This document shows, one piece after another, positions 25,512 to 33,895 of a stretch of 54,250 bases of DNA; within the stretch, counting starts at the first letter, position 1, and each line of letters opens with the position of its first letter. The notes beneath the pieces were generated by a model. It was not told the origin of the DNA and made no database searches. It saw nothing but the letters and a program-made list of their open reading frames with translations. The stretch lies in assembly GCF_022346925.1 (NCBI RefSeq), contig NZ_JAKRNJ010000011.1, positions 1 to 54,250 of the forward strand, read 5' to 3'. Origin of the DNA: Microvirga sp. ACRRW (lineage in GTDB: Bacteria > Pseudomonadota > Alphaproteobacteria > Rhizobiales > Beijerinckiaceae). The position numbers and the translations under genes were made by a program.

Positions 25512-27194
25512 TTAAATGACGATGAAGTCGCTGCTGGCGAGTTCGAGACCGGGCTTCAGCTTGGCGAACAAAACAGCGCCGGTTTTCCCCGATCCATCCG
25601 GATCGTAATACAGATAACCGGTCTTCTTGTTGTAGATCAGGTGGTCATTCTTATCGAGCGCCTTACTGGCGACGACGAAGTAGCCGGGCTTCAGCTTGCC
25701 AGGTGAACCCAGCTTCTTGAAGATGGAATTTTCCAGTTTGATCGTGTCGTCGGCGACGTTGAAATCCGTGATCGTGGAGACATTCACCTTCGACTTCAGC
25801 GCGGTGTTGAAGACAAAGGTGTCTTTCCCCGAGCCCCCCGACAGAGTGTTCAGCCCAAGTCCGCCATTGAGGACATCGGTTCCGGCATCTCCGTAGAGCT
25901 TGTCTTTTCCGGCGCCGCCCGAAAGGGTGTCGTTGTGGATGCCGCCGTAAAGCGTGTCGTTGCCATCGCCGCCCGACAGCTTGTTCTTGCCGGTCCCACC
26001 ATAGAGGCGATCATTGCCGCTGCCGCCTGAAAGCGTGTCGTTCCCCACATCGCCATAGAGGATGTCGTTGTTGTCGCCGCCATCGAGACGGTCGTTTCCG
26101 GGGCCGCCGTAGAGGGTGTCGTGTCCGGCGCCGCCGGACAGATTGTCGTTTCCGACGTCCCCGTAAAGCCGGTCGTTACCGGCTCCGCCATCGAGCCGAT
26201 CATTGCCTTGACCTCCATATAGAAGATCATTGCCGTTACCGCCGGTCAGCGTATCGCTGCCGCCGTCTCCGTAAATCTTGTCGTTGCCGTCGAGACCATG
26301 AAGAATGTCGCTGCCCGTATTGCCATAAATCTCGTTCGACAAGTCATTGCCGATGAGCGTGAGACGATAGGTTCCGGCGGCCGCTTTCAGAATCTCGATA
26401 TTGCTTCCCAGCTGATACGAAGACGTCGCGATGACCGTGTCGCGTCCACTCTCGTCGATGACGATGTCGAGCGCATTGTCGACGAGATAGGTGTCGTTAC
26501 CGGCACCGCCGATCAATGTATCGACGCCGCCCTTGCCATCGAGAAGATCGTTGCCCGCTGTTCCGACGATTTGGTTTGCGAACTTGTTGCCGACGAGAGT
26601 GAGGGAATGCGCATTTGGCACAGCCCTCAAGACCTCGATCTCCGCATCGGCTGTCAGCGCGTAGCCTACGCTTGTCTCGACGATGTCATACCCGGCACCG
26701 ATGGCTTCGAAAACGCGATCTTCCTTATGGTCGACATAGTAGGTGTCGTTCCCGAAACCGCCCTCGAGCGTGTCGGCTCCTGCGCCGCCATTGAGGACGT
26801 CGTCGCCCGCATACCCTTCCAGATAATCTCCGCGCGACGTTCCATTGATGACGTCGTTTCCCGCCATGATCGCAGCTGCGGAATCTCCGCCCTGCCGATG
26901 GAAGAATGCGAGATCGGCATAAGAGAACAGGACCGGCCCACCAAGCGTGCCGTAGGTGAGCCAGGGAGAGTTGCTCGGGCCGGCACGCAGATAGGAAACC
27001 TGACCGGAGGCATTCGAGAGGACAGGCCCTTCGTAGGACACCTCAACCGGCGACTGATAGACCGTGACTTTGAAGCTGGCGTTGCCGCGCCCACCCAAAT
27101 TCGTAAAGCTCAAGCTTCCTTCGATGATGGCCGTGAACAGGGCCTGCAGACGAAGGCCGGCAGGCATGCTGCTTTGGAACGTAACAACGGCCAT
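25512..27194 (-). CDS. RTX protein, type I secretion substrate (calcium-binding nonapeptide repeats)
   Basis: About 560 residues. An N-terminal domain of about 120 residues is of unknown fold. A first RTX block comes next ([33 protein letters not shown]), then two stretches of beta-solenoid-like sequence, then an uninterrupted array of 18 nonapeptides GGxGxDxLx. It closes with a C-terminal domain ([18 protein letters not shown]) of the serralysin C-terminal type. The very end, SSDFIVI, is an acidic-hydrophobic tail as expected for type I secretion signals, and there is no N-terminal signal peptide. Start 27194 has GGAAAG upstream. No catalytic domain is evident, so it may be an adhesin or surface protein. 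Confidence 0.85.
   Translation of the reverse strand: MAVVTFQSSMPAGLRLQALFTAIIEGSLSFTNLGGRGNASFKVTVYQSPVEVSYEGPVLSNASGQVSYLRAGPSNSPWLTYGTLGGPVLFSYADLAFFHRQGGDSAAAIMAGNDVINGTSRGDYLEGYAGDDVLNGGAGADTLEGGFGNDTYYVDHKEDRVFEAIGAGYDIVETSVGYALTADAEIEVLRAVPNAHSLTLVGNKFANQIVGTAGNDLLDGKGGVDTLIGGAGNDTYLVDNALDIVIDESGRDTVIATSSYQLGSNIEILKAAAGTYRLTLIGNDLSNEIYGNTGSDILHGLDGNDKIYGDGGSDTLTGGNGNDLLYGGQGNDRLDGGAGNDRLYGDVGNDNLSGGAGHDTLYGGPGNDRLDGGDNNDILYGDVGNDTLSGGSGNDRLYGGTGKNKLSGGDGNDTLYGGIHNDTLSGGAGKDKLYGDAGTDVLNGGLGLNTLSGGSGKDTFVFNTALKSKVNVSTITDFNVADDTIKLENSIFKKLGSPGKLKPGYFVVASKALDKNDHLIYNKKTGYLYYDPDGSGKTGAVLFAKLKPGLELASSDFIVI
25809..26321 (-). repeat. Array of 18 RTX nonapeptide repeats plus one partial
   Basis: 19 consecutive 27-bp units coding for nonapeptides, from NTGSDILHG to GSGKDTFVF. 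Alternate units tend to end in LYG and LSG/LDG, giving a 54-bp super-period in part of the array. This is internal to the RTX gene and is not a CRISPR. Confidence 0.85.
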
Positions 27195-27364
27195 CGTTTG
27201 CTTTCCGGCGGACTCAACACTTGGCGGATCGGAAAAGCATCCTGCGGTTCGGCAGGGTGCGGCGAAGAACATCAGGTGCGATGCCCTCCTACCACTAACC
27301 TTACGTTAGGAGAATAGCCCCAATCAGCCAAGCTTGGATCTGCGTCGAAAAGGCTCAGATGGAG

Positions 27365-27787
27365 TTAGGCCGCGGACTGAACATCGTCCGCTTCGCCGTC
27401 ATCCGCCGCGGAGCTGCGCTCGAGCTGAACGGCATAGGCGGCCTCAAGACCTCGGAAGCGGAGGCTGTCGTTAGGCTCCGAGAGGCCCGCCACCACCGGA
27501 ACGCGTTCCGAGAAGCGAACCACGGCACTACGCAGGCAGCGCACGTTCCTGACTACGGGATGCACGCCGTCCATGGCATCATTCACGATGGCGCGGGCTG
27601 CTGCATACAGGTCGTCGATGGAGGCCTCGACGCCGGGATCGCGCCTCATCAGGCTCATAGTGTTGATGAGCAGAACACGCAGGTCGCGCAGGTCGGTTTC
27701 CTTACCCTGCCCTGCAATCGCATCCACCACCAATTCAATCGCTGCGATCCTTTCGCGGATCGTCTCTGCGAAGCTCGTATCCGTCAT
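27365..27787 (-). CDS. Hypothetical protein
   Basis: 140 residues beginning MTDTSFAETIRERIAAIELV, not recognised. It is predicted to be mainly alpha-helical in the first 85 residues, with a loosely structured acidic C-terminus (SSAADDGEADDVQSAA). There is no signal peptide or membrane segment. The start at 27787 is chosen over 27853 because GGGGG precedes it and the upstream residues are compositionally unlike coding sequence. No operon partner: it is separated from the RTX gene by about 170 bases. Coding potential is plausible from the length and GC-rich third positions only. Confidence 0.5.
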   Translation of the reverse strand: MTDTSFAETIRERIAAIELVVDAIAGQGKETDLRDLRVLLINTMSLMRRDPGVEASIDDLYAAARAIVNDAMDGVHPVVRNVRCLRSAVVRFSERVPVVAGLSEPNDSLRFRGLEAAYAVQLERSSAADDGEADDVQSAA

Positions 27788-27910
27788 GAGCGCTACCCCC
27801 GTGAGTCGCCTGGAACGATTCCATCGGCCTGCAGACGGAGGATGCGCCCGCATGGTTAATGAATACTTACGACGCGCATGAAAGCCTTGTTTTTCCGGCC
27901 TTCCAGAGTG

Positions 27911-28252
27911 TCAGCACCCCTGACAGACGCCGCGCTTTGCTCTCATCTCTAGGGCCTCGCCGCGCTTCCGAAGCTCCTCCTCCCGGGAAGAGGGGCCGAC
28001 GGCGGAGGGCATGCCCGGTTGCCGGCCACCGATGCCGCCTGTCGTGGTCGGAGAAGCGCCACTTCCTCCGGCTGTGCCCTGTTGAGGGAGCATGCGGCCG
28101 GAGGGCGCGCCCGATGAGCTCGGCGAACCGGTCGAGGTTCCCATGCCTGTGCTCCCTCCACCAGACGAGGAGCCAGATGACGAACCTTGCGCCCAAGCGG
28201 AGCCAATCACGAGGGAGCCGGCGATCAGAATTGCTGGGACGATGATGCGCAT
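27911..28252 (-). CDS. Small secreted Ser/Gly-rich protein
   Basis: 113 residues. Signal peptide MRIIVPAILIAGSLVIGSAWA with cleavage after AWA (residue 21). This is followed by low-complexity serine/glycine/threonine sequence (about 23-85) and a charged C-terminus (SREEELRKRGEALEMRAKRG) ending CQGC. GGGAGAAC upstream fixes the start at 28252. No known family; probably a periplasmic or secreted protein of unknown role. The frame is open to 28450 but the added residues do not look coding. Confidence 0.6.
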   Translation of the reverse strand: MRIIVPAILIAGSLVIGSAWAQGSSSGSSSGGGSTGMGTSTGSPSSSGAPSGRMLPQQGTAGGSGASPTTTGGIGGRQPGMPSAVGPSSREEELRKRGEALEMRAKRGVCQGC

Positions 28253-28313
28253 GAGCGTTCTCCCGTTCAGGGACATCGCAAACCAACTCTGCGCGGCGGC
28301 GATAGGTTTCAGA

Positions 28314-28862
28314 TCAGCGTTGCCATATGACGAGGCTGACAGGCGCGGCGGCGGCGAGAACCTGCCTCGGCCCTGGCTTGAGACCAACTGCCGATAGAAC
28401 CGTTTCCGCACTCTTGCCTTCATCGCACTCCGAGAACAGGGCGATGCCATCGGGAACGGTCACGCCTTCAGCGCGCGTAAGATGAAACGCATCGTAACCG
28501 ATCCCGAGAAAGAGATCGAAGACCTGCCGTCCGCCGGGAACAGCGACCCTTCCGCCATGAGGCAGGACCCGGCGAATGGCCTCCTCCCAGGAGAGCCTCT
28601 CGGGATTCCACCACCAGCCGTCGCCGCGCATTTCGATGCCTTGCGAGGAGGAGGACAGGATCATTCGGACGCGGTTTCTGGGATTTGGGTTGGCCTCATG
28701 GCCCAGCCGCCCGAGCACCGTCACATCGGAGCGGTTGAGTTCGGCCTGGAAGTAGGCCCAATCCGCATCGTTGCGCAGCACATCCGGCGTCCGGCCCGCC
28801 GCGTCCGCGATGCGGTCGTTATCCGAGACGATGGCATAGCCGTGGATTTCAACGCGGGACAT
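28314..28862 (-). CDS. Dihydrofolate reductase / RibD C-terminal-like reductase
   Basis: 182 residues with the alpha/beta layout of the DHFR/RibD_C superfamily: MSRVEIHGYAIVSDNDRIAD at the N-terminus, TVLGRLGHEANPNPRNRVRM in the position of the family core, and GGRQVFDLFLGIGYDAFHLTRAEGVTVPDG in the C-terminal half, where the family usually has GG-x-x-(L/V) followed by the active-site strand. It probably is an NADPH-dependent reductase. Whether it acts on a pterin or a deaminated riboflavin precursor is unknown. Start 28862 has GAGGAAAGG upstream. It overlaps the ceramidase-like gene by 14 bases. Confidence 0.7.
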   Translation of the reverse strand: MSRVEIHGYAIVSDNDRIADAAGRTPDVLRNDADWAYFQAELNRSDVTVLGRLGHEANPNPRNRVRMILSSSSQGIEMRGDGWWWNPERLSWEEAIRRVLPHGGRVAVPGGRQVFDLFLGIGYDAFHLTRAEGVTVPDGIALFSECDEGKSAETVLSAVGLKPGPRQVLAAAAPVSLVIWQR

Positions 28863-29541
28863 GAAGCAGCCTTTCCTCGGAACCACGTACGAGCGCCGCG
28901 TTCATGAGGATCCAAAGCACCAGTGCATTCAGCATGTGCCAGAACGCATGCGTGCCAAGTGGTAGCGCAGAGCAGACCGCACTGTCGATGGAGCGGAAGA
29001 AAAGAGACAGGGAGAAGACGCAAGCCGCCCACAAAAGCGCCCTGCCCGGCTGTTTCATGCCTATGAGCAGACAAGCCGATCCCACGGTAGCGAGCGCCAT
29101 CAGGGCCGGGAGGTAGCCCACCGATCCATTGAGGCCGACGCCTGGAAACAGGCCGAACCAGAGACGCCCGAAAGACACATTGAACGCGACGAAGGCGAGA
29201 GTGACGGCAATGGCAGGCACGATCTTCAGCCGCAGATAACGGCGCATGGCGAGCAAGAAATAGCTGTAGATGAATACCGCGATCGGCAGCACATCGGCCA
29301 GCAGAGACCAGCGGTTGGCGAAGGTGTGGAACAGGAAGCTCCCGATGCCGACGATGGCGGCAACGATGATGAGCCAGAGAACGGGCCAGTCGGATCGGCC
29401 CTTGGTTTTCCAGGTCCAGAAAGCATCAGCGGCGGCCAGCAGGAAGAACCCGTTCGAGACCGCATTGACCGGCTCCGCCCAGAAGCTCGGATCGAGGCGC
29501 TCGCAATAGCTGTCGATGGACTGAAACCAGGACGGATTCAT
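28849..29541 (-). CDS. Ceramidase superfamily membrane protein
   Basis: 230 residues with about seven hydrophobic helices. The metal-ligand pattern of the alkaline ceramidase/CREST group is visible: SIDSYCERLDPSFWAEPVNAVSN at the start (residues 6-28), HTFANRWSLLADVLP around 70-85, and the terminal LGTHAFWHMLNALVLWIL near 200. Members are membrane hydrolases with His/Asp metal ligands. This one may act on a lipid amide or may lack activity. Start 29541 is chosen because the family begins close to it. Divergent from xthA. Confidence 0.75.
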   Translation of the reverse strand: MNPSWFQSIDSYCERLDPSFWAEPVNAVSNGFFLLAAADAFWTWKTKGRSDWPVLWLIIVAAIVGIGSFLFHTFANRWSLLADVLPIAVFIYSYFLLAMRRYLRLKIVPAIAVTLAFVAFNVSFGRLWFGLFPGVGLNGSVGYLPALMALATVGSACLLIGMKQPGRALLWAACVFSLSLFFRSIDSAVCSALPLGTHAFWHMLNALVLWILMNAALVRGSEERLLHVPR

Positions 29542-29634
29542 GGGACGCAACCGTGGGGATGGCGGTGGGTTCCAGCTTGCAAGCTTCCCGCGAACGTCCG
29601 ATGAAAGCTTGAACAGGCCAACGAGACCGACACG

Positions 29635-30420
29635 ATGCGCATAGCCACCTGGAATGTGAATTCGATCAAGCAGCGATTGGACCACCTCGCGACCTTCGTG
29701 AAAAGTGCGGATCCGGATGTGCTGTGCCTGCAGGAGCTGAAGTGCATGGACGAGGCCTTTCCGCGGGCCGAGGTCGAGGCACTAGGCTACAATGTCGTCA
29801 CCCACGGGCAGAAGGCCTATAACGGCGTCGCCATTCTCTCCAAGAGCCCGCTCGAAGATGTACGGCGCAGTCTGCCGGGCGATGAGAGCGACGAGCAGGC
29901 GCGCTATCTCGAAGGCACCATCTCGACATCGACGGGCGTGGTCAGGGTCGCGTCGATCTATCTGCCCAACGGCAATCCCATCGGCACGCCGAAATTCGAC
30001 TACAAGCTCGCCTGGATGGACCGGCTCATCTCCCATGCGCGCCGTCTTCTCCCGCAGGAGGAGCCCCTGGTGTTGTGCGGCGACTACAATGTGATCCCCG
30101 AGTCGAAGGATGCGGCCTTTCCCGAGGCTTGGACCAGTGACGCGCTCTTCCAGCCGGAGAGCCGCGCGAAGTTCCGGGAACTCGAGAATCTCGGTTTCAT
30201 CGACGCCGTGCGCGCGTGCAACGATCAGCCGGGCCTCTACTCGTTCTGGGATTATCAGGCTGGCGCCTTCCAGCGGAACAACGGCATCCGCATCGACCAT
30301 CTGATGCTGTCGCCCCAGGCGCAGGACAAGCTCAAGAGCGCCGCGATCCGCAAGGAAGTGCGCGGATGGGACAAGCCCTCCGACCACGTGCCGGTGATGG
30401 TGGATCTCGATATAGACTGA
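29635..30420 (+). CDS. xthA: Exodeoxyribonuclease III
   Basis: 261 residues of the exonuclease III / AP endonuclease family, repairing abasic sites and 3' blocking groups. Signature blocks: TWNVNSIKQR (residues 5-14), LCLQELKCMDEAFP with the metal-binding Glu, GVAILSK, GDYNVIPESKD with the catalytic Asp-Asn pair, RIDHLMLS and KPSDHVPVMVDL at the C-terminus with the Asp-His pair. Full length. It runs convergently toward the ExoR-like gene with only 6 bases between the stops. Confidence 0.95.
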   Translation: MRIATWNVNSIKQRLDHLATFVKSADPDVLCLQELKCMDEAFPRAEVEALGYNVVTHGQKAYNGVAILSKSPLEDVRRSLPGDESDEQARYLEGTISTSTGVVRVASIYLPNGNPIGTPKFDYKLAWMDRLISHARRLLPQEEPLVLCGDYNVIPESKDAAFPEAWTSDALFQPESRAKFRELENLGFIDAVRACNDQPGLYSFWDYQAGAFQRNNGIRIDHLMLSPQAQDKLKSAAIRKEVRGWDKPSDHVPVMVDLDID

Positions 30421-30426
30421 GCGCGC

Positions 30427-31299
30427 TTAGCGGCGGGACTGGATGTACTGCTCGAGCAGGGCCAGCGCCAGCTTGCGGTCGTTGTCGCTCGCGGCGGCGA
30501 AGGCTTCCTCGTAAAGGCTCTCGATCCACTCGTCCTTGCCGGAATCGGTTGCAGCCTCGCGAGCGAGCGTCAGCCACATCAGGCCCTTGGCTCGCTGGCG
30601 CGGAACGCCCTGACCGTTCATCAGCATATGCCCGAGAAGCGCCTGCGAGGGGTGATGCCCCTTCTCGGCGGCGAGGTTGAACCAGCGTGCGGCCTGTCGG
30701 GCATCCTGAGAGACGCCGGTTCCCTCCATGTAGAGGCGGGCGAGATTGTACTGCGCGTTGGAGTCGCTGAAATACGACGCCGCGTAGTTGAACATCTCCA
30801 CGGCGCGAACCGGGTTGGCCCCCACATAGGTGCCCTTGATGCCATCGAGGAAATAGGTTCCGAGCGCCACGAAGGCACTGGAGACGACGAGCGCATTCGG
30901 CGAATCCGGGCTCTCATCCGCATGCTGGTCCGCGAGCCTGGAGAAATACTCGAAAGCCTTCAGATCGTCGTGCTCGACGCCATCGCCATCGGCATACATG
31001 CGGCCGAGCTTCCAGAGGGCCAGCGAGTGCCCCTGCCCCGCGGCATATTCGAGGGCGGCGGCGGCACCGAGCTTATCGCCCGCATTGTAGTCGCGCATGC
31101 CCGTACGCAGCGCCTCGCGGACGGATCCGTACTTCACGGACGGCGTCAGGACGGGCGAGAGAGACGGGGTCAAAGGCTGGGGGCGCGGAGCCGCATCGAG
31201 AGCGAAGGCGGAGGAAGAGCCAAGAAGCACGAACGCGCAAGCGGCTACCGTCGTCAGACGATCCGTCAGTTTCAACTTGTCGATCAGGCGCGCATTCAT
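30427..31299 (-). CDS. exoR: ExoR-like periplasmic Sel1-repeat regulator
   Basis: 290 residues. A signal peptide with cleavage near FALDA (residues 1-35) is followed by Sel1-like repeats from about residue 75: SLALWKLGRMYADGDGVEHDD, AQYNLARLYMEGTGVSQD and SQALLGHMLMNGQGVPRQ. The order and sequence match rhizobial ExoR (about 268 residues), which binds ExoS in the periplasm and restrains the ExoS/ChvI two-component system that controls exopolysaccharide, motility and acid response. ExoR identity is inferred by family memory. A generic Sel1 protein is the alternative. It is divergent from an RTX gene, separated by 529 bases. Confidence 0.8.
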   Translation of the reverse strand: MNARLIDKLKLTDRLTTVAACAFVLLGSSSAFALDAAPRPQPLTPSLSPVLTPSVKYGSVREALRTGMRDYNAGDKLGAAAALEYAAGQGHSLALWKLGRMYADGDGVEHDDLKAFEYFSRLADQHADESPDSPNALVVSSAFVALGTYFLDGIKGTYVGANPVRAVEMFNYAASYFSDSNAQYNLARLYMEGTGVSQDARQAARWFNLAAEKGHHPSQALLGHMLMNGQGVPRQRAKGLMWLTLAREAATDSGKDEWIESLYEEAFAAASDNDRKLALALLEQYIQSRR

Positions 31300-31828
31300 G
31301 GACTTCTGCTCTTTTCCATCCGGCTTTTCATGAGAGCCCCAACCGGATTGGAACTTTCGTGATCTGCCATGTGCCGCGTCACCTATGCAATGACTCGCGC
31401 AACAGGTCGTCCGATAGCGTTAATCGGGGGTACCCCTGGTGCGCTTTTTCATAAAGCGTTGGTTTAGAAGCACTTTAGCTGACTTTTACAGGTGCTTGCG
31501 CTTTATGGCGGGATCGCGGCGGCGCTTTGGCCAAGAGCGGCAGGATGAGGAAGGTTTCAGGGTGTTGCCAGAGGGCAACATTTTTAACGCCCTTTACGTC
31601 CTCGGCTTAGCTTCGCGAGACCGATTCAACCCACACATCACTTAAAGGAATAAAGCAGACTTACGCCGTGCTGCAGCGCACATGATAGCTTATTGATGTT
31701 ATCACGATACATTCTAGTTCAGGTCTCGAACTGGCTGGAGATAATCGTCAGTCAATCGCACGCAAACAAGCGATGATCGATCATTTCTAAGATCAGTTCT
31801 TGTTATCAACTGACCAGGAATTAAAGAA
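31300..31828. other. Intergenic region of about 530 bases between exoR and an RTX gene
   Basis: The longest gene-free stretch. The part from about 31600 is AT-richer and precedes the RTX gene. A GGGGTACCCC palindrome lies at 31427-31436 and a weak TGATA/TATCA inverted repeat at 31683-31704. One 68-codon frame (31439-31645) is open but has no supporting features and is rejected. Confidence 0.5.
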
Positions 31829-32959
31829 ATGTCTAAAGAATACACACCGATCAAGACTGTTATTCTCGACGCAGACGAATTTTTCTTCGACTTGTCGGAG
31901 GCGCCCGCGTATCGCAACTGGAATGTGATGGGCAATGACCTCGCCAACACCATCCTCGGCAACGCCTCTAACAACCTCATCGACGGCGGCCTTGGCGACG
32001 ACCTCATGGTCGGTGGCGCCGGCGACGATGTGTACTACGTCCGCGATGAGGGCGATGTGGTTGAGGAATATGCCGGCGGCGGCAACGACATTATCATGTC
32101 CTACCTCGAATCCGGCTTCGACATGCGCAAGGCCGCCTTTGTCGAAGGGCTGCAAACTGGCGGCAAGCTCGCTATCGGCAACAGCCTGAACAACAACATC
32201 CTGATCGCCCACAAGGCCGGTGAGGCCTATGGCGGCGACGGTCATGACGTGCTCAACGCCGGCGACGGCAACAACAAGCTGTACGGCGAAGTCGGCAACG
32301 ACACCATGAATGGTGGCCTCGGCGCCGACACCATGGAAGGCGGCGTCGGCCACGACACGTATTACATCGACAGCATTTACGATCAGGTTTACGAGAACGC
32401 CGACGAGGGCACGGATACGGTCAACGCATCCGTCACCCACATTCTTCGGGCGTATTTCGAGAACCTGACCCTCAGCGATTCCACCTCGAAGAAGGACATT
32501 GACGGTATCGGCAATGATCTGGACAACAAGATCACCGGCAACAGCGGCAATAACGTCCTTACGGGCAACGACGGCCACGATACGCTGAGCGGCGGTAAGG
32601 GCCACGACACACTGATTGGCGGCGAAGGCAAGGATGCTTTCTCGTTCAGCGACTTCGGTGTTGCTCATGCCGACCGGATCGTCGACTTCAATGCTGAAGA
32701 GGACCGTATTCTTCTCGACAGCAAAGCCTTCAAGATGATCGATTGCGGCTGCTCGACCAAGCCGTCCGCTCTGAAGGCAGACTTCTTCGCCTTCGGATCT
32801 GCCAAGGACAGCAACGACTATATCATCCTCGGCGAGGACGGCGGCCTTCGCTACGATGCGGACGGTTCGGGCACGGAATGCAGCGCTCAGCTGATCGGCA
32901 TGTTCAGGCCGGGCGCTGAACTGGCGGCGATCTCCAACCTCAACATCTTCGTGGTCTGA
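31829..32959 (+). CDS. RTX protein, type I secretion substrate
   Basis: 376 residues with no N-terminal signal peptide. RTX nonapeptides occur in three clusters (about 47-66, 137-175 and 242-272). They are separated by beta-solenoid segments, and a serralysin-type C-terminal domain follows (ADRIVDFNAEEDRILLDSKAF). The end, NLNIFVV, is a typical acidic/polar-hydrophobic secretion tail. Unusually for an RTX protein it has cysteines: DCGCS near residue 305 and GTECS near 350. AGGAAT precedes the ATG. It probably is secreted by a type I system encoded elsewhere. Confidence 0.84.
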   Translation: MSKEYTPIKTVILDADEFFFDLSEAPAYRNWNVMGNDLANTILGNASNNLIDGGLGDDLMVGGAGDDVYYVRDEGDVVEEYAGGGNDIIMSYLESGFDMRKAAFVEGLQTGGKLAIGNSLNNNILIAHKAGEAYGGDGHDVLNAGDGNNKLYGEVGNDTMNGGLGADTMEGGVGHDTYYIDSIYDQVYENADEGTDTVNASVTHILRAYFENLTLSDSTSKKDIDGIGNDLDNKITGNSGNNVLTGNDGHDTLSGGKGHDTLIGGEGKDAFSFSDFGVAHADRIVDFNAEEDRILLDSKAFKMIDCGCSTKPSALKADFFAFGSAKDSNDYIILGEDGGLRYDADGSGTECSAQLIGMFRPGAELAAISNLNIFVV

Positions 32960-32976
32960 TCGACTTGAATAAGACT

Positions 32977-33004
32977 CTCATGGCCGGGGCAACCCGGCCA
33001 TGAG
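32977..33004. terminator. Hairpin between convergent RTX and PCMT-like genes
   Basis: A perfect 12-bp stem (32977-32988 with 32993-33004) and GCAA loop, between the two stops. No T-run on either strand, so either a Rho-independent-like stop without tail or a mRNA-protecting palindrome. Confidence 0.5.
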
Positions 33005-33009
33005 GACAC

Positions 33010-33849
33010 TCAGGCATCGATCTTTGCCGAAGAGAACCAAACGGACCCGTAAACAGCCAAGGCGCTTTCGTCAGGAGATTTGACGTCAGCCAGCCAGATC
33101 GAACGCACGGCGGCCAAGCCCGCCTCGGTTGGCGCTGGCGGCAACGCAGTTTTCTCCGTCGTGCCGCTGCAGGAGATGAAGCCCACCGTCATGAGCGCCT
33201 TGGCGCTGAAGCCTCCTGCCCGACGATGAACCAGCATGGCCGGCCCCCAACCCTTGTGGGGTTGCCACGGAAAGATCAGCCGCCCGCCCGGCTTCAAGGC
33301 CTTCAGCCATTCCGCATCCGGTGCTGCGACACCGGCATTCACATAGATCACGTCCGCTTGCGGAAGTAGCCGGCCGAAGGCCGATCCGGCATGCACGGTT
33401 ACATTGGAATAGTCACTCAGGTTCCGCGATGCCTTGGCGGCAAGGTCTTCTTCGTATTCGTAGGCCTCCACATGCCCGCCCGGCTCCACGAGGTGCGCGA
33501 GGATCGCCGTGTAATAGCCTAGGCCCGCTCCCACATGGATCACCGTTTCGCCCGGCCGAGGACTAAGAGCATCGAGCCAGGCAGCATGGAGCGCGGGCTC
33601 CCCGTTGTTGATGCCGCGCTTCTGGTCGATGGCGACCAGAACGTTGTCGTAAAGCGCGGCAACATCATGCGTCTGGGTTGCGATGCCGACGCTGATCGTC
33701 GTCCAGGGTGGTGGGGGAAGAAAACGTTCTCGCGGGACGGCGGCAAATGCCTGCTCGATGCGCCAGTCACGAAGATCGGTCAGGCGCGCAATCTGCTCGG
33801 CATATTCGGAGCGGTATGTCGCAAGCGCAATGTCGGACATACCTTGCAA
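33010..33849 (-). CDS. PCMT-like SAM-dependent methyltransferase
   Basis: 279 residues with the fold order of protein-L-isoaspartate O-methyltransferase. An N-terminal helical region (IEQAFAAVPRERFLP) precedes the SAM-binding block HVGAGLGYYTAILAHL, then YEYEEDLAAKASRNL and the ADVIYVNAG strand. The usual TISQP-type loop before the SAM block is replaced by NNGEPALH, so true isoaspartate repair is doubtful. The 60-residue C-terminal extension (from about 215) is unusual. Starts at 33849 or 33840 (MSDIALA) are both possible. Confidence 0.75.
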   Translation of the reverse strand: MQGMSDIALATYRSEYAEQIARLTDLRDWRIEQAFAAVPRERFLPPPPWTTISVGIATQTHDVAALYDNVLVAIDQKRGINNGEPALHAAWLDALSPRPGETVIHVGAGLGYYTAILAHLVEPGGHVEAYEYEEDLAAKASRNLSDYSNVTVHAGSAFGRLLPQADVIYVNAGVAAPDAEWLKALKPGGRLIFPWQPHKGWGPAMLVHRRAGGFSAKALMTVGFISCSGTTEKTALPPAPTEAGLAAVRSIWLADVKSPDESALAVYGSVWFSSAKIDA

Positions 33850-33895
33850 ATGGTGCCGGCCGCAGCCGGTTCCGAATAAATCCGCTTTCGCTGGC

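Noticed and set aside
25809..26321. Regular 27-bp repeats as a possible CRISPR array
   Set aside because: Units are contiguous without unique spacers and encode RTX nonapeptides in frame.
26298..27317. Plus-strand frame opposite the RTX gene
   Set aside because: Low-complexity mirror of the RTX repeats with no ribosome-binding site.
31439..31645. 68-codon plus-strand frame between exoR and the RTX gene
   Set aside because: No ribosome-binding site, no recognisable domain, and no supporting context.
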